Translations under genes and position numbers: made by a program
In this document: one piece after another, positions 7,050-14,183 of the stretch
Numbering within the stretch: the first letter of the stretch is position 1
Layout: each line of letters opens with the position of its first letter
From: JBOGXF01 sp050694275
GTDB lineage: Bacteria > Actinomycetota > CADDZG01 > WHSQ01
Length of the DNA stretch: 21,677 bases
Assembly (NCBI GenBank): GCA_050694275.1
Contig: JBOGXF010000196.1
Span: forward strand, 1 to 21,677
Reading direction: 5' to 3'
Notes under the pieces: model-generated
Databases searched by the model: none
What the model was told of the DNA's origin: nothing
Seen by the model: only the letters and a program-made list of their open reading frames with translations

Positions 7050-8372
7050 CTACAGGGACAGACGCTCGGTGAGGATGTCGGCGAGCGACGGGGTCGAGAC
7101 GACCTCGAGCTCGTACGTCGCCCGCACCGCAGGCTTGTCGAGATCGACGACCTTACGGAGGTCGATCGGGGTCGCGATCAGAACGACGTCGGCGTCGGAC
7201 GCGTTGATCGTCGTGGCGAGCTCCTCTCGCTGCACGCGTGAGTAGCCCATCGCGGGCAGCAGCGACCCGATGTGGGAGTAAGTGTCGTAGGCCTCTTTAA
7301 TGCTGCCGGTCGCCCACGGGCGCGGGTCTACCAGCGTCGCGCCCGCCTGCCGCGCCGCCACGACCCCGGCCCCATATCCCATCTCGCCGTGAGTGAGGGT
7401 GGGGCCGTCCTCGACCACGAGCACCCTCTTTCCGGCGAGCGACTCGCCGTCCTCCACGACGATCGGGGACCGCGCCTCGACCACAACCGCGTTGGCATTG
7501 ACGTCCTGGATGGTCTTGCGCAGCTCCTCGAGGTCCTGGGTCGCCGCGCTGTCGACTTTGTTGATGACGATGACGTCGGCCATGCGCAGGTTCGCCTCGC
7601 CGGGATGGTAAGAGGTCTCGTGACCCACACGCAACGGGTCCGCCACGGTGATGTGCACTTCCGGGACGAGGAAGGGAAGGTCGTTGTTGCCGCCATCCCA
7701 CACGATCACATCGCCCGCCTGCTGCGCGCCCTCCAGTATTCGTCCGTAGTCGATCCCCGCGAACACGATCGATCCCTGCGCGAGATGCGGCTCGTATTCC
7801 TCGCGCTCTTCGATGGTGCAGTCGGCGGCATCGAGATCCTCGTAGGTCTCGAAGCGCTGCGCGATCTGTTCTGCGAGGTTGCCGTACGGCATCGGATGAC
7901 GCACGACCGCGACTCGCTTACCGGCCCCCTTGAGCACCCTTGTGACCGCACGCGTCGTCTGCGATTTGCCCGATCCGGTCCTCACCGCGCAGACGGCGAC
8001 GACCGGGACCTCTGCCGGGAGCATGGTCGCACGGGGGCCGAGCAGCGTGAAGTCGGCACCCGCGGCAAGGGCTCGCGACGCGACGTGCATGACCGTTTTG
8101 TGTGAAACGTCGGAATAGGCGAACACGACTTCTTCGACCCTCAGCTCGTCGACGAGCTGTTCGAGCTGATCCTCGGGATAGATCGGGATGCCCTCGGGGT
8201 AGAGAGATCCGGTCAGGGCGGCCGGATAGGTCCGGTCCTCGATGCCGGGGATCTGGGTGGCGGTAAATCCCACGACCTCGGAGCCCTCGTCCTGCCGGAA
8301 CCGAACGTTGAAATTGTGAAAGTCACGGCCGGCGGCCCCAAGGATGAGAACCCTGCGTCTGGTGGAACTCAT
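7050..8372 (-). CDS. Cyclic 2,3-diphosphoglycerate synthetase-like P-loop GTPase (COG2403)
   Basis: The 440-residue protein belongs to the predicted-GTPase family COG2403, which includes proteins annotated as cyclic 2,3-diphosphoglycerate synthetase. The N-terminal third is Rossmann-like, with ILGAAGRDFHNF (10-21) and IPGIEDRTYP (41-50). A P-loop, VRTGSGKSQT (130-139), follows; it lacks the usual first Gly/Ala of Walker A. VWDGGNND (224-231) and INKVDS (270-275) complete the nucleotide site, with NKVD resembling a guanine-specificity motif. In thermophilic archaea the enzyme makes an osmolyte and phosphate store from 2,3-diphosphoglycerate. Whether this bacterial homologue makes it is unknown. 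The gene diverges from a TetR regulator across 48 bp, so that regulator may control it. Confidence 0.8.
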   Translation of the reverse strand: MSSTRRRVLILGAAGRDFHNFNVRFRQDEGSEVVGFTATQIPGIEDRTYPAALTGSLYPEGIPIYPEDQLEQLVDELRVEEVVFAYSDVSHKTVMHVASRALAAGADFTLLGPRATMLPAEVPVVAVCAVRTGSGKSQTTRAVTRVLKGAGKRVAVVRHPMPYGNLAEQIAQRFETYEDLDAADCTIEEREEYEPHLAQGSIVFAGIDYGRILEGAQQAGDVIVWDGGNNDLPFLVPEVHITVADPLRVGHETSYHPGEANLRMADVIVINKVDSAATQDLEELRKTIQDVNANAVVVEARSPIVVEDGESLAGKRVLVVEDGPTLTHGEMGYGAGVVAARQAGATLVDPRPWATGSIKEAYDTYSHIGSLLPAMGYSRVQREELATTINASDADVVLIATPIDLRKVVDLDKPAVRATYELEVVSTPSLADILTERLSL

Positions 8373-8381
8373 GCGAGCGGG

Positions 8382-8387
8382 AGCCTA
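8382..8387 (-). promoter_or_regulatory. Candidate -10 (TAGGCT) for near-leaderless cDPGS-like transcript
   Basis: TAGGCT on the minus strand fits the actinobacterial TANNNT -10 pattern. It ends nine bases before the ATG at 8372, and no Shine-Dalgarno sequence lies between. This suggests a transcript with almost no leader. No good -35 is visible. Confidence 0.35.
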
Positions 8388-8408
8388 CAACGGAGCGACG
8401 AGAGGCCG

Positions 8409-8414
8409 TAGTCT
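8409..8414 (+). promoter_or_regulatory. Candidate -10 (TAGTCT) for leaderless tetR transcript
   Basis: TAGTCT fits TANNNT and is followed by exactly six bases and the ATG at 8421, with no ribosome-binding site. That spacing would put transcription start at the start codon, as in leaderless actinobacterial genes. It lies back to back with the candidate -10 of the divergent gene, so a dimer bound here could control both. Confidence 0.45.
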
Positions 8415-8420
8415 GGCGAC

Positions 8421-9050
8421 ATGTCCGAAAGAAAGCTGACCAAGAGAGGATCCAAGCGACGCGAGCAGGTGATGGACGCCGCCCTGCGCCTGTTCGCCGA
8501 AGCCGGTTATCACGGCACCACCGTGGGCGATATCTGCGACACGATCGGCGTCGGCAAGGGCGTCTTCTACTGGTACTTCGAGTCGAAGGACGCGCTGTTC
8601 CGCGAACTCCTGAACGACTCGCTCTACCAGCTCCGGCGCGCCCAGCAATCGGCGATCGAGACGGTCGACGACCCGGTGCAGCGCATCGCCGAGGGAATCA
8701 AGGCTTCGATCGAGTACTTCCGGAGAAATCCGGGGCTGCTCTCGGTCATTCGGACCGCGGCCCGTTACGAGGAGTTCGTCATGCTCGTCGAGCAGGGGCA
8801 ACAGATCGTGGTCGCCGACACCGCCACCCACATCAAGGACGGGATGGCGGCGGGATCGATCCGGCACGGCGACGCCGAGCTCATGGCTCATGGCATCCTC
8901 GGCGCGATCTTTCACTTCGTCGAGACCTACTTCGGGACCGAGGTCGAATCGACCGGTGACCGCCCTCAGCTCGCAGAGGAGGCAGTGGCGTTCTGCCTCA
9001 TCGGCCTCCTGGCCACCACGTCGAAGGGTCGAGGGCGAGGGCGCGCTTGA
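8421..9050 (+). CDS. TetR/AcrR family transcriptional regulator
   Basis: The 209-residue protein has the TetR layout. An N-terminal helix-turn-helix spans ~15-60, with DAALRLFAEAGYHGTTVGDI, then the recognition-helix region GVGKGVFYWYFESKDALF. An all-helical ligand-binding and dimer domain follows. The closing residues (KGRGRGRA) are basic. The family usually represses its own and a neighbouring gene until a small ligand binds; the obvious candidate target is the divergent cDPGS-like gene. The ligand cannot be told. The last 53 bases overlap the 3' end of the convergent aminotransferase gene, so both strands code there. The start is ATG without a visible ribosome site, but a -10 hexamer lies six bases upstream. 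Confidence 0.92.
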   Translation: MSERKLTKRGSKRREQVMDAALRLFAEAGYHGTTVGDICDTIGVGKGVFYWYFESKDALFRELLNDSLYQLRRAQQSAIETVDDPVQRIAEGIKASIEYFRRNPGLLSVIRTAARYEEFVMLVEQGQQIVVADTATHIKDGMAAGSIRHGDAELMAHGILGAIFHFVETYFGTEVESTGDRPQLAEEAVAFCLIGLLATTSKGRGRGRA

Positions 9051-10197
9051 TCCCGCGCACCGCCTGACGGATACGCTGCTCGTTCTCGACGAGGGCAAAG
9101 CGCACGAAGCCGTCGCCCAGCTTGCCGAACCCGATCCCCGGTGACACCGCCACTTTGCCCTCTTTGAGAAGGAACTTTGCGAAGTCGAGCGATCCCATGT
9201 GGGCGAACTTCTCGGGGATCGGGGCCCACGCGAACATCGTGGCCGGGGGGCGATCCATATCCCATCCGACTCGCTCGAGGCCGTCACACAGGCAGTCCCG
9301 GCGAGCGCGGTAGATCTCGCGCACCTGTTTGGGGGCCTCGGTGCACTCGTTGAGTGCGATGATCCCGGCGATCTGAATCGGCTGGAACACGCCGTAGTCG
9401 AGATAGGACTTCAGCTTCGTGAGCGCGCCGACGATGTCACGGTTCCCCACGCCGAAGGCGAGCCGCCATCCCGGCATCGAATAGGACTTCGACATCGAGA
9501 AGAACTCGATCCCCACGTCTCGCGCGCCGGGGACCTGCATGAGCGACGGCGCGCGCTCGGACTCGAACACCAGATCGGCATAGGCGAGGTCGTGGACCAC
9601 TATGACGTCGCGCGCTTTGGCGAACTCCACGAGTTGCTCGAAAAACTCGACGTCCACCATTGCGGTGGTCGGGTTGTGTGGGAAAGAGCACAGGACGACG
9701 CGCGGTCTCGGCTCCGAGCTCTCGTAGGCGGCGACCAGGTCGGCAAAGAAGTCCGAGCCTAGCGAGAGCGGCACGGTGATGAGATTCGCTCCGGCGAGGA
9801 TCATCGCGTAGGTGTGGATGGGATAGGTGGGCTCGGGAACGACGACCGAGTCACCCGGCCCGCACAGAACCCACGCGAGATGAGAGATGCCCTCCTTGGC
9901 ACCGATCGTCGCGACCGCCTCGGTCTCGGGATCGAGGTCGATCCCCCAGGCGCGCTCGTAGAGATCGCAGATCGCGGCCCGCAGCTTTGGTATCCCGCGC
10001 GACGCGGAATAGCGGTGGTTGCGGGGGTTGCCGACCGCCTCCCTGAGCTTCTCGACGATCGGCTCGGGCGTCGGGACGTCGGGATTGCCCATCCCGAGGT
10101 CGACGATGTCCTCGCCGGCGCGCCGGGCCTGCATCTTGAGGTCGTTGACGATCGAGAAGACGTAGGGCGGAAACCGCTCGATGCGCCTGAAGTCCAT
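8998..10197 (-). CDS. alaC: AlaC-type alanine aminotransferase
   Basis: The 399-residue class I/II PLP enzyme closely follows E. coli AlaC along its whole length. Shared stretches include RIERFPPYVFSIV (5-17), GEDIVDLGMGNPD (28-40), IGAKEG (98-103), VVHDLAYADLV (200-210) and SPGIGFGKLGDGFVRFAL near the end. The PLP-binding lysine is Lys237 in SMSKSYSMPGWR, with Asn175, Asp203, Tyr206 and Arg245 in the expected places. AlaC transfers the amino group between glutamate and pyruvate to make alanine. Related enzymes include LL-diaminopimelate and methionine aminotransferases, so other substrates are possible. ATG has no Shine-Dalgarno, but a TAGGTT hexamer lies six bases upstream. The 3' end overlaps the convergent tetR gene. 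Confidence 0.92.
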   Translation of the reverse strand: MDFRRIERFPPYVFSIVNDLKMQARRAGEDIVDLGMGNPDVPTPEPIVEKLREAVGNPRNHRYSASRGIPKLRAAICDLYERAWGIDLDPETEAVATIGAKEGISHLAWVLCGPGDSVVVPEPTYPIHTYAMILAGANLITVPLSLGSDFFADLVAAYESSEPRPRVVLCSFPHNPTTAMVDVEFFEQLVEFAKARDVIVVHDLAYADLVFESERAPSLMQVPGARDVGIEFFSMSKSYSMPGWRLAFGVGNRDIVGALTKLKSYLDYGVFQPIQIAGIIALNECTEAPKQVREIYRARRDCLCDGLERVGWDMDRPPATMFAWAPIPEKFAHMGSLDFAKFLLKEGKVAVSPGIGFGKLGDGFVRFALVENEQRIRQAVRGIKRALALDPSTWWPGGR

Positions 10198-10203
10198 GAG
10201 GAG

Positions 10204-10209
10204 AACCTA
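10204..10209 (-). promoter_or_regulatory. Candidate -10 (TAGGTT) for leaderless alaC transcript
   Basis: On the minus strand TAGGTT (TANNNT pattern) is followed by six bases and the alaC ATG. The six bases (CTCCTC) are unlike a ribosome-binding site, so a leaderless transcript is likely. No clear -35 is visible. Confidence 0.45.
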
Positions 10210-10237
10210 GTGCATAGCCGCCGCCCGCTCTCCCCGC

Positions 10238-10282
10238 CGAGTGGTCGTGAGACGACCTCTGAGGGCGCGTGGCGACCACTCG
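10238..10282. repeat. 45-bp palindromic repeat, copy 2
   Basis: This is a complete copy. CGAGTGGTCG (10238-10247) and CGACCACTCG (10273-10282) are perfect inverted arms that can form a 10-bp stem. The inner right flank GCGCGTGG is shared with the other copies; the middle ~12 bases vary. It begins 11 nt after the stop codon of the minus-strand histidine phosphatase gene and precedes alaC. It could act as a terminator or 3' stabilising hairpin, or be a small mobile REP-like element. Confidence 0.8.
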
Positions 10283-10293
10283 ACAGGTGAGGG

Positions 10294-10905
10294 TCAGGTG
10301 TTGGGGTCGTCGCGATCGGGACTCTTGCGATCGAGCCGCGAGAAATCCGTGAGTACCAGCTGCCCGTTCGACAGCTTTGCCTCGACGGACACGGCGTCAC
10401 CGTTATACAGGCCCCTGATACGCGCCGAGGTGCGAAAGTCGTAGCCGAGCGCCGCTGCGCTCAGCCACCGGATAGTCCCTCCATGACTCACGACCACGAT
10501 CGTGCCGTGAGAATGCGACTCGACGACTCGGGCGAGTCCCTGAAGCGCCCGTTTCAGCACTTGCTCGGGAGACTCGCCCCCCGGTCGAGGGTGGTAGTGA
10601 CGGTTGTCGCCCCACAGTTCGGGCCAGCGCACCTTGATCTCGTCAACGGTGAGCCCGGTCCACTCCCCCTGATCGATCTCCCTGAACGCGGGTTCCACGG
10701 TCACCTCCAGCTCGTGCTCCTCCGCGATCGCTCGCGCGGTGTCGACGGCGCGCCTGAGATCGCTCGCGTAGACCGCGTCGATCGGGTAGTTGGCGAGCTC
10801 CTTCGCGGTCTCCTCCGCCTGTTGCCGGCCGAGATCGGTCAACTCGATGTCGGCCTGGCCCTGCGCCCGCTTGAGCCGGTTCCATTCGGTCGCCCCGTGT
10901 CGCAC
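10294..10905 (-). CDS. Histidine phosphatase family protein (phosphoglycerate mutase-like)
   Basis: This is a histidine phosphatase of the cofactor-independent PhoE/GpmB-like type. It has the catalytic RHG loop at its very start (RHGATEWN, His3), SDLRRAVDTA (48-57, with the phosphate-binding Arg), the acid Glu76 in FREIDQGEW, and the second histidine His141 in VVVSHGGT. The substrate is unknown. The coordinates given use the first conventional start, a GTG that encodes the Val just before RHG. That start would remove the first beta strand every family member needs. The frame continues upstream as ITTIYLV to an ATC at 10921-10923, just after a strong AGGAGG, and then meets a stop. The true product is therefore probably 209 residues, starting at ATC. 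It lies 22 bp or less after the oxidoreductase gene, so it is likely cotranscribed. Confidence 0.88.
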   Translation of the reverse strand: MRHGATEWNRLKRAQGQADIELTDLGRQQAEETAKELANYPIDAVYASDLRRAVDTARAIAEEHELEVTVEPAFREIDQGEWTGLTVDEIKVRWPELWGDNRHYHPRPGGESPEQVLKRALQGLARVVESHSHGTIVVVSHGGTIRWLSAAALGYDFRTSARIRGLYNGDAVSVEAKLSNGQLVLTDFSRLDRKSPDRDDPNT

Positions 10906-10920
10906 GAGATAGATCGTGGT

Positions 10921-10934
10921 GATGAGAGCCTCCT
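10921..10934 (-). promoter_or_regulatory. Shine-Dalgarno AGGAGG with a likely ATC start codon
   Basis: On the minus strand AGGAGG (10929-10934) is followed by CTCTC and then ATC (10921-10923), in frame with the histidine phosphatase. An in-frame TAG lies three codons before the ATC. No ATG, GTG, TTG or CTG occurs between that stop and the GTG at 10903-10905. Five-base spacing is ideal for ATC; the spacing to GTG would be 23 bases. Confidence 0.55.
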
Positions 10935-10945
10935 ATCCCTCGCCG

Positions 10946-11845
10946 TCAGCGCGCGCTCGAATCAAGCGCAGGTTTCACCTCGGCCCCCAGCATCTCGTAC
11001 ATTCCCGGCCGGCCGGGGTCGGTAAGCGTGAGGACGAGGTGCGTCGCGCCGGCCGCCACGAATTCCTTGAGCCTCGCCGCGATCGTCGCCGGCCCCCCCA
11101 CGAGGTAGTCGGAGGGGTGCCTGTCCCCGAGGCGCGACCGCGCATCGCCATCGTCGCGGCCCATGACGGCGAGCCCCGCCCAGGTGAGCTCGACGCGCCG
11201 CACCCCTGCCGCCTCGCGCACCAGGGCGGCGTCGCGCGCGAACGACTCGGGAGTGCCCCCCCACCCGTTCCAGCCGTCACCGTAGCGTCCCGCGATCTCG
11301 AGCATCGGCGTCGAGCGGCCCGCGATCCAGAGCGGGGGCGGTGTCGGCCGTGGACTCGTCGGCAGTCCGGTGAGCGAGATGAAGTCGTCCGTCTGCGCGA
11401 CGACATCCTCGTGGAGATAGCTCCGAAGCGCGTGGACGGTGGAGGCGAACTGCGCGAAGCGTTGCTCGGCCGCGAAGTACTCGAAACCGAACTCTTCGTT
11501 CTCCCTTCGGCTCATGTCGTCGCCGCTCCCGACCCCGATCGTCGTCCTGCCGGGAGCGAGGGCTGCAACCGTGGCCGCCATCTTGCCGAGCAGAGCGGGA
11601 GGGCGAAGGGTCGACCGCGTGACGAGGGTTCCGACGCCGATGTTCGTCGTCCTTGCCGCGACGTACGCGAGCGCGGTCCAGCCCTCGAGGATCGCCCGCT
11701 CCTTCCCCCCCGACAGCGGCCACAGATGATCGAAGAGCCACACGGAGTCGAGCCCCGCCGCCTCGGCGCGCGCCACGCCGTCGAGAAAACGCTCCCGGCC
11801 CTCGGTGAACTGGGGCAGCGTCACGCCGAGCTTGATCGCGGTCAC
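10946..11845 (-). CDS. LLM-class (luciferase-like, probably F420-dependent) oxidoreductase
   Basis: The 299-residue TIM-barrel protein belongs to the bacterial luciferase-like family. Typical blocks are IKLGVTLPQF at the N terminus, AGLDSVWLFDHLWPL, EGWTALAYVAARTTNIGVGTLVT in two parts of the barrel, and GRTTIGVGSGDD before the substrate loop. PPPLWIAGRSTPMLEIAGRYGDGWN follows the insertion. In actinobacteria most such proteins use coenzyme F420, some FMN; the substrate cannot be predicted. The frame is open far upstream, but GTG at 11843-11845 is chosen because it gives the canonical first strand and overlaps the preceding stop as GTGA. That four-base overlap means translational coupling to the membrane protein gene. 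Confidence 0.88.
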   Translation of the reverse strand: MTAIKLGVTLPQFTEGRERFLDGVARAEAAGLDSVWLFDHLWPLSGGKERAILEGWTALAYVAARTTNIGVGTLVTRSTLRPPALLGKMAATVAALAPGRTTIGVGSGDDMSRRENEEFGFEYFAAEQRFAQFASTVHALRSYLHEDVVAQTDDFISLTGLPTSPRPTPPPLWIAGRSTPMLEIAGRYGDGWNGWGGTPESFARDAALVREAAGVRRVELTWAGLAVMGRDDGDARSRLGDRHPSDYLVGGPATIAARLKEFVAAGATHLVLTLTDPGRPGMYEMLGAEVKPALDSSAR

Positions 11846-12672
11846 GTTGCGTTCACCATGAGAAAGCGCACGAAGAACTCCGACACGCCCGCGGTCAGGA
11901 GCGCGACGTAGTAGAGGCCGGTCGCGCTCTGGATCGAGCGGATCGCAACACACCGGTGCGCGAGCCAGATGACGATGCCGGTGAACGCGAGGAGCGCGAT
12001 CCACACGAAGAAAAAGGCGAGGCCGAAGGAGTCGCCGAAACCGGGAATGCCCAAGACGGCCCCCTGGGTCTCCGCGCCGGCGAGGCGCCCCGCGGCGACG
12101 AGCCCGATTGCGCCCGAAAGCCCGACCGCGACGAGCCCGAGACGGGTGAGTCGGGCGAGGGCCCACGGCTTGAGCCCGGGCTGGTTGAGATACCAGTGGC
12201 CGAGAAGCATCCCGTTCGACACCGCGCCCATGAGGACCGCCCCCGCAACGAGGTCGAGCCCGGCGAGATACACGGGCCACCCACCAACGAGCTCGGCCGA
12301 CAGGTAGAGCGCGACGAGACCCGCGGCCCCCAGCACGTAGCCGGCGACCGCGCCGGGAAGGTCGGTGTTCGAGTACTGCACCAGCAAATAGAGGAGGGCG
12401 ACGAGCCCAACCGTGGCAACGGCGATGAGCTGGGCGTCGTGGGTCGACGTTCTGCCGACGACCGAACTACCGACGGGGGCGACGACTTCCTCGGGTAGGG
12501 CGGCCCGGTCGGCGAAATACGTCAGCGCGGCGAGACCGGCGACGATGTACGCGGTGATGCGGAAGTGGCCCCGACGGACCACCGACCACGATTGCGACCA
12601 CGATGCCACCGCGGCCCACCCGACGGTCCACTCCAGCAGAACGAGCGCGACGACCGCCCCCGCCCCGGTCAC
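11842..12672 (-). CDS. Polytopic membrane protein of unknown function
   Basis: I do not recognise the 276-residue product. It has about eight hydrophobic segments (roughly 3-24, 38-54, 80-99, 107-126, 129-152, 172-196, 216-240 and 248-270), and so it is an integral membrane protein with short loops. A distinctive central motif is NGMLLGHWYLNQPGLKP, with a His in a membrane-border position. A second His/Arg cluster, LAHRCVAIRS, lies before the last helix. The histidines could bind haem or metal, but that is only a guess. The start is GTG, with AGGAG eleven bases upstream, which is slightly long. It is first in a unit with the luciferase-like oxidoreductase (4-bp overlap) and the histidine phosphatase. 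Confidence 0.75.
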   Translation of the reverse strand: MTGAGAVVALVLLEWTVGWAAVASWSQSWSVVRRGHFRITAYIVAGLAALTYFADRAALPEEVVAPVGSSVVGRTSTHDAQLIAVATVGLVALLYLLVQYSNTDLPGAVAGYVLGAAGLVALYLSAELVGGWPVYLAGLDLVAGAVLMGAVSNGMLLGHWYLNQPGLKPWALARLTRLGLVAVGLSGAIGLVAAGRLAGAETQGAVLGIPGFGDSFGLAFFFVWIALLAFTGIVIWLAHRCVAIRSIQSATGLYYVALLTAGVSEFFVRFLMVNAT

Positions 12673-12687
12673 CGAGATTAGTGCTCC

Positions 12688-12833
12688 TGCGCGGAAGTAA
12701 CGTCAGCGTCCAGGGCGGCACTGCGCGGCGAGGGCAAGGCGCGAGGAGTCGAGCGTACCCGGAGGGTACGTGAGCGACGAGCTACGCAGCCATCGTCGAT
12801 GCAGGGCCGTTCTGGTGCGACGGGACTTACGCA
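12688..12833. repeat. ~146-bp imperfect palindrome (foldback / MITE-like element)
   Basis: Most of the 170-bp gap between the DUF1232 gene and the membrane-protein gene is one imperfect inverted repeat centred near 12762. The apex is CGTACCC-GGA-GGGTACG (12754-12770). Outward, CCAGGGCGGC (12710-12719) pairs with a near match ending at 12815. Farther out, AAGTAACGTC (12695-12704) matches the inverted copy of GACGGGACTT (12819-12828) at eight of ten positions. No open reading frame is convincing within it. It could be a non-autonomous mobile element, a structured RNA or an elaborate terminator for the six-gene operon that ends at 12843. Confidence 0.6.
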
Positions 12834-12842
12834 AAGGTGCAC

Positions 12843-13226
12843 CTAGAGCAGCCTCTTGAGGCGGCGTGGGACGAACGCCGTGGCGATGTCGACGATGTCG
12901 CGCACGATCTCGAGGACGTCCTCGTCCCCGTCCCAGTGCTGACGCACGATCTCATCGGGGACGCGGTTGAGGATCTGATCGAGCGCCACCGCCGCGATGA
13001 CGAGGTCGTCAAGCTGCCCGAGACCCGTGATGAAGTCGGGAATGATGTCGATCGGCGAAGCGATGTAGCCGGCGAGGACGAGCAGTGTCGCCTTGCTGCG
13101 GGCTGGGACGCGCGGATCGCGTATCAATCGCCACACGAGCCTCGCCAGGCGCGGGGCGAACAGCGCATATTCCTTGAGCCGCGTCTGTGGGGGTCGGGAA
13201 TCCTCCTTGCCGATCTCGTCCTGCAT
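12843..13226 (-). CDS. DUF1232 (YkvA-like) membrane protein
   Basis: The 127-residue protein carries the DUF1232 core, ASPIDIIPDFITGLGQLDDL (56-75), the hallmark of YkvA-like proteins. It has one or two short hydrophobic helices (48-66 and 72-88). A basic N-terminal part and a helical C-terminal tail (RRLKRLL) flank it. The family's function is not established. A longer open frame upstream is only the shadow of the glucokinase gene. ATG at 13226 overlaps the glucokinase stop by one base (TGATG), so it is translationally coupled. It is the last gene of the six-gene operon. Confidence 0.85.
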   Translation of the reverse strand: MQDEIGKEDSRPPQTRLKEYALFAPRLARLVWRLIRDPRVPARSKATLLVLAGYIASPIDIIPDFITGLGQLDDLVIAAVALDQILNRVPDEIVRQHWDGDEDVLEIVRDIVDIATAFVPRRLKRLL

Positions 13227-14176
13227 CAAGACGCCTCGTCGAACGCGAGCGCGGCTGCGCCGACTATGCCGGCGTCCGCGAGGGTCGAGACGTCGAGCCG
13301 CATGGGTCGCCTGCGTTGAGCCGTGGTCATCGCCGCGAGCCGGTCGCGCGCCGGGCCGAGGAACGGCTCCCCGGCCTTCACCACGCTCCCCCCGAGGACG
13401 ATGACCTCGGGATCGAAGATGTTGACGACGTTGGACAAGCCCACACCGAGAGCGGAGCCGGCTTGCCGCAAGACCGCGCGGGCGGTCTCGTCGTACTGGC
13501 GCGCCGCCCGGGCGACGTCCTCGGCCGTGATCTGCTCGGCGGACGACGCGAATGCCAGGATCGAACTCGATGGGTCCTCGACGACGGCGTCGCGCGCGAG
13601 ACGAGCGATCGCGGGTCCCGACGCGAGCTGTTCGAGGCATCCTCTGAGCCCGCAGGGGCACTGGGGGCCGTCGAGCTCGACGATCGTGTGCCCGAACTCC
13701 GCGGCCGCCCCGGTCCGGCCCCGGACGAGCCGCCCCTCGACGACGAAGCCGCTTCCGATCCCGGTGCCGATGGTCAAGAACGCGAGGTGGTCGGACCCCT
13801 TCGCCCGCCCGAACCTGCGCTCGCCCCACGCCGCCGCATTCGCATCGTTGTCGAGCGCGACCGGCAGATCGGTCGCAACGCGCACCGCGGCCGCGATCTT
13901 TGGGTCGTCGTAGACGAGGTTGGGAGCGAAAGTGGCGGCTCCCGTCTCGGCATTGATGAACCCGGCCGCGCCGATCCCGATGCACGAGACCTCGATCCTC
14001 CGCTCCGACGCGCTCCCCAGCAGCTCTTCAGCGATACCAAGAATCCCCTTGGTGCCGGCGTGAATGTCGGTCGGCCGTTCGGCGCGCACGAGGATCGTGC
14101 CGGACTCGTCGACGATCCCGGCCTTGGTCTCGGTGCCGCCGACGTCGACTCCGATCGCGATTCGCTTGTCCGCCAT
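13226..14176 (-). CDS. glk: ROK-family glucokinase
   Basis: The 316-residue ROK kinase probably phosphorylates glucose to glucose 6-phosphate. The phosphate loop is DVGGTETKAG (11-20), the catalytic aspartate is Asp111 in DNDANAAAWGE, and IGTGIGSG (136-143) follows. The ROK zinc site is complete: His163 in EFGHT, then Cys173, Cys175 and Cys180 in CPCGLRGC. GGSVV near the C terminus belongs to the ATP site. Relatives include actinobacterial GlkA and N-acetylmannosamine kinases, but glucose is most likely. No polyphosphate-glucokinase-specific motif was seen. ATG at 14176 has AGGAG upstream; an in-frame extension upstream is rejected. It is the fifth gene of the operon, 7 bp after the small Cys-rich protein gene. 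Confidence 0.9.
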   Translation of the reverse strand: MADKRIAIGVDVGGTETKAGIVDESGTILVRAERPTDIHAGTKGILGIAEELLGSASERRIEVSCIGIGAAGFINAETGAATFAPNLVYDDPKIAAAVRVATDLPVALDNDANAAAWGERRFGRAKGSDHLAFLTIGTGIGSGFVVEGRLVRGRTGAAAEFGHTIVELDGPQCPCGLRGCLEQLASGPAIARLARDAVVEDPSSSILAFASSAEQITAEDVARAARQYDETARAVLRQAGSALGVGLSNVVNIFDPEVIVLGGSVVKAGEPFLGPARDRLAAMTTAQRRRPMRLDVSTLADAGIVGAAALAFDEAS

Positions 14177-14183
14177 TTGTCTC

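Noticed and set aside
6078..7241. Plus-strand open frame of 387 codons in another frame
   Set aside because: It overlaps the LOR/SDH gene, which has clear family motifs, and is extremely Arg/Gly/His-rich.
10946..12280. Longer 444-residue version of the luciferase-like oxidoreductase
   Set aside because: The extra N-terminal part is a shadow of the overlapping membrane-protein gene; the canonical first strand begins at the GTG at 11845.
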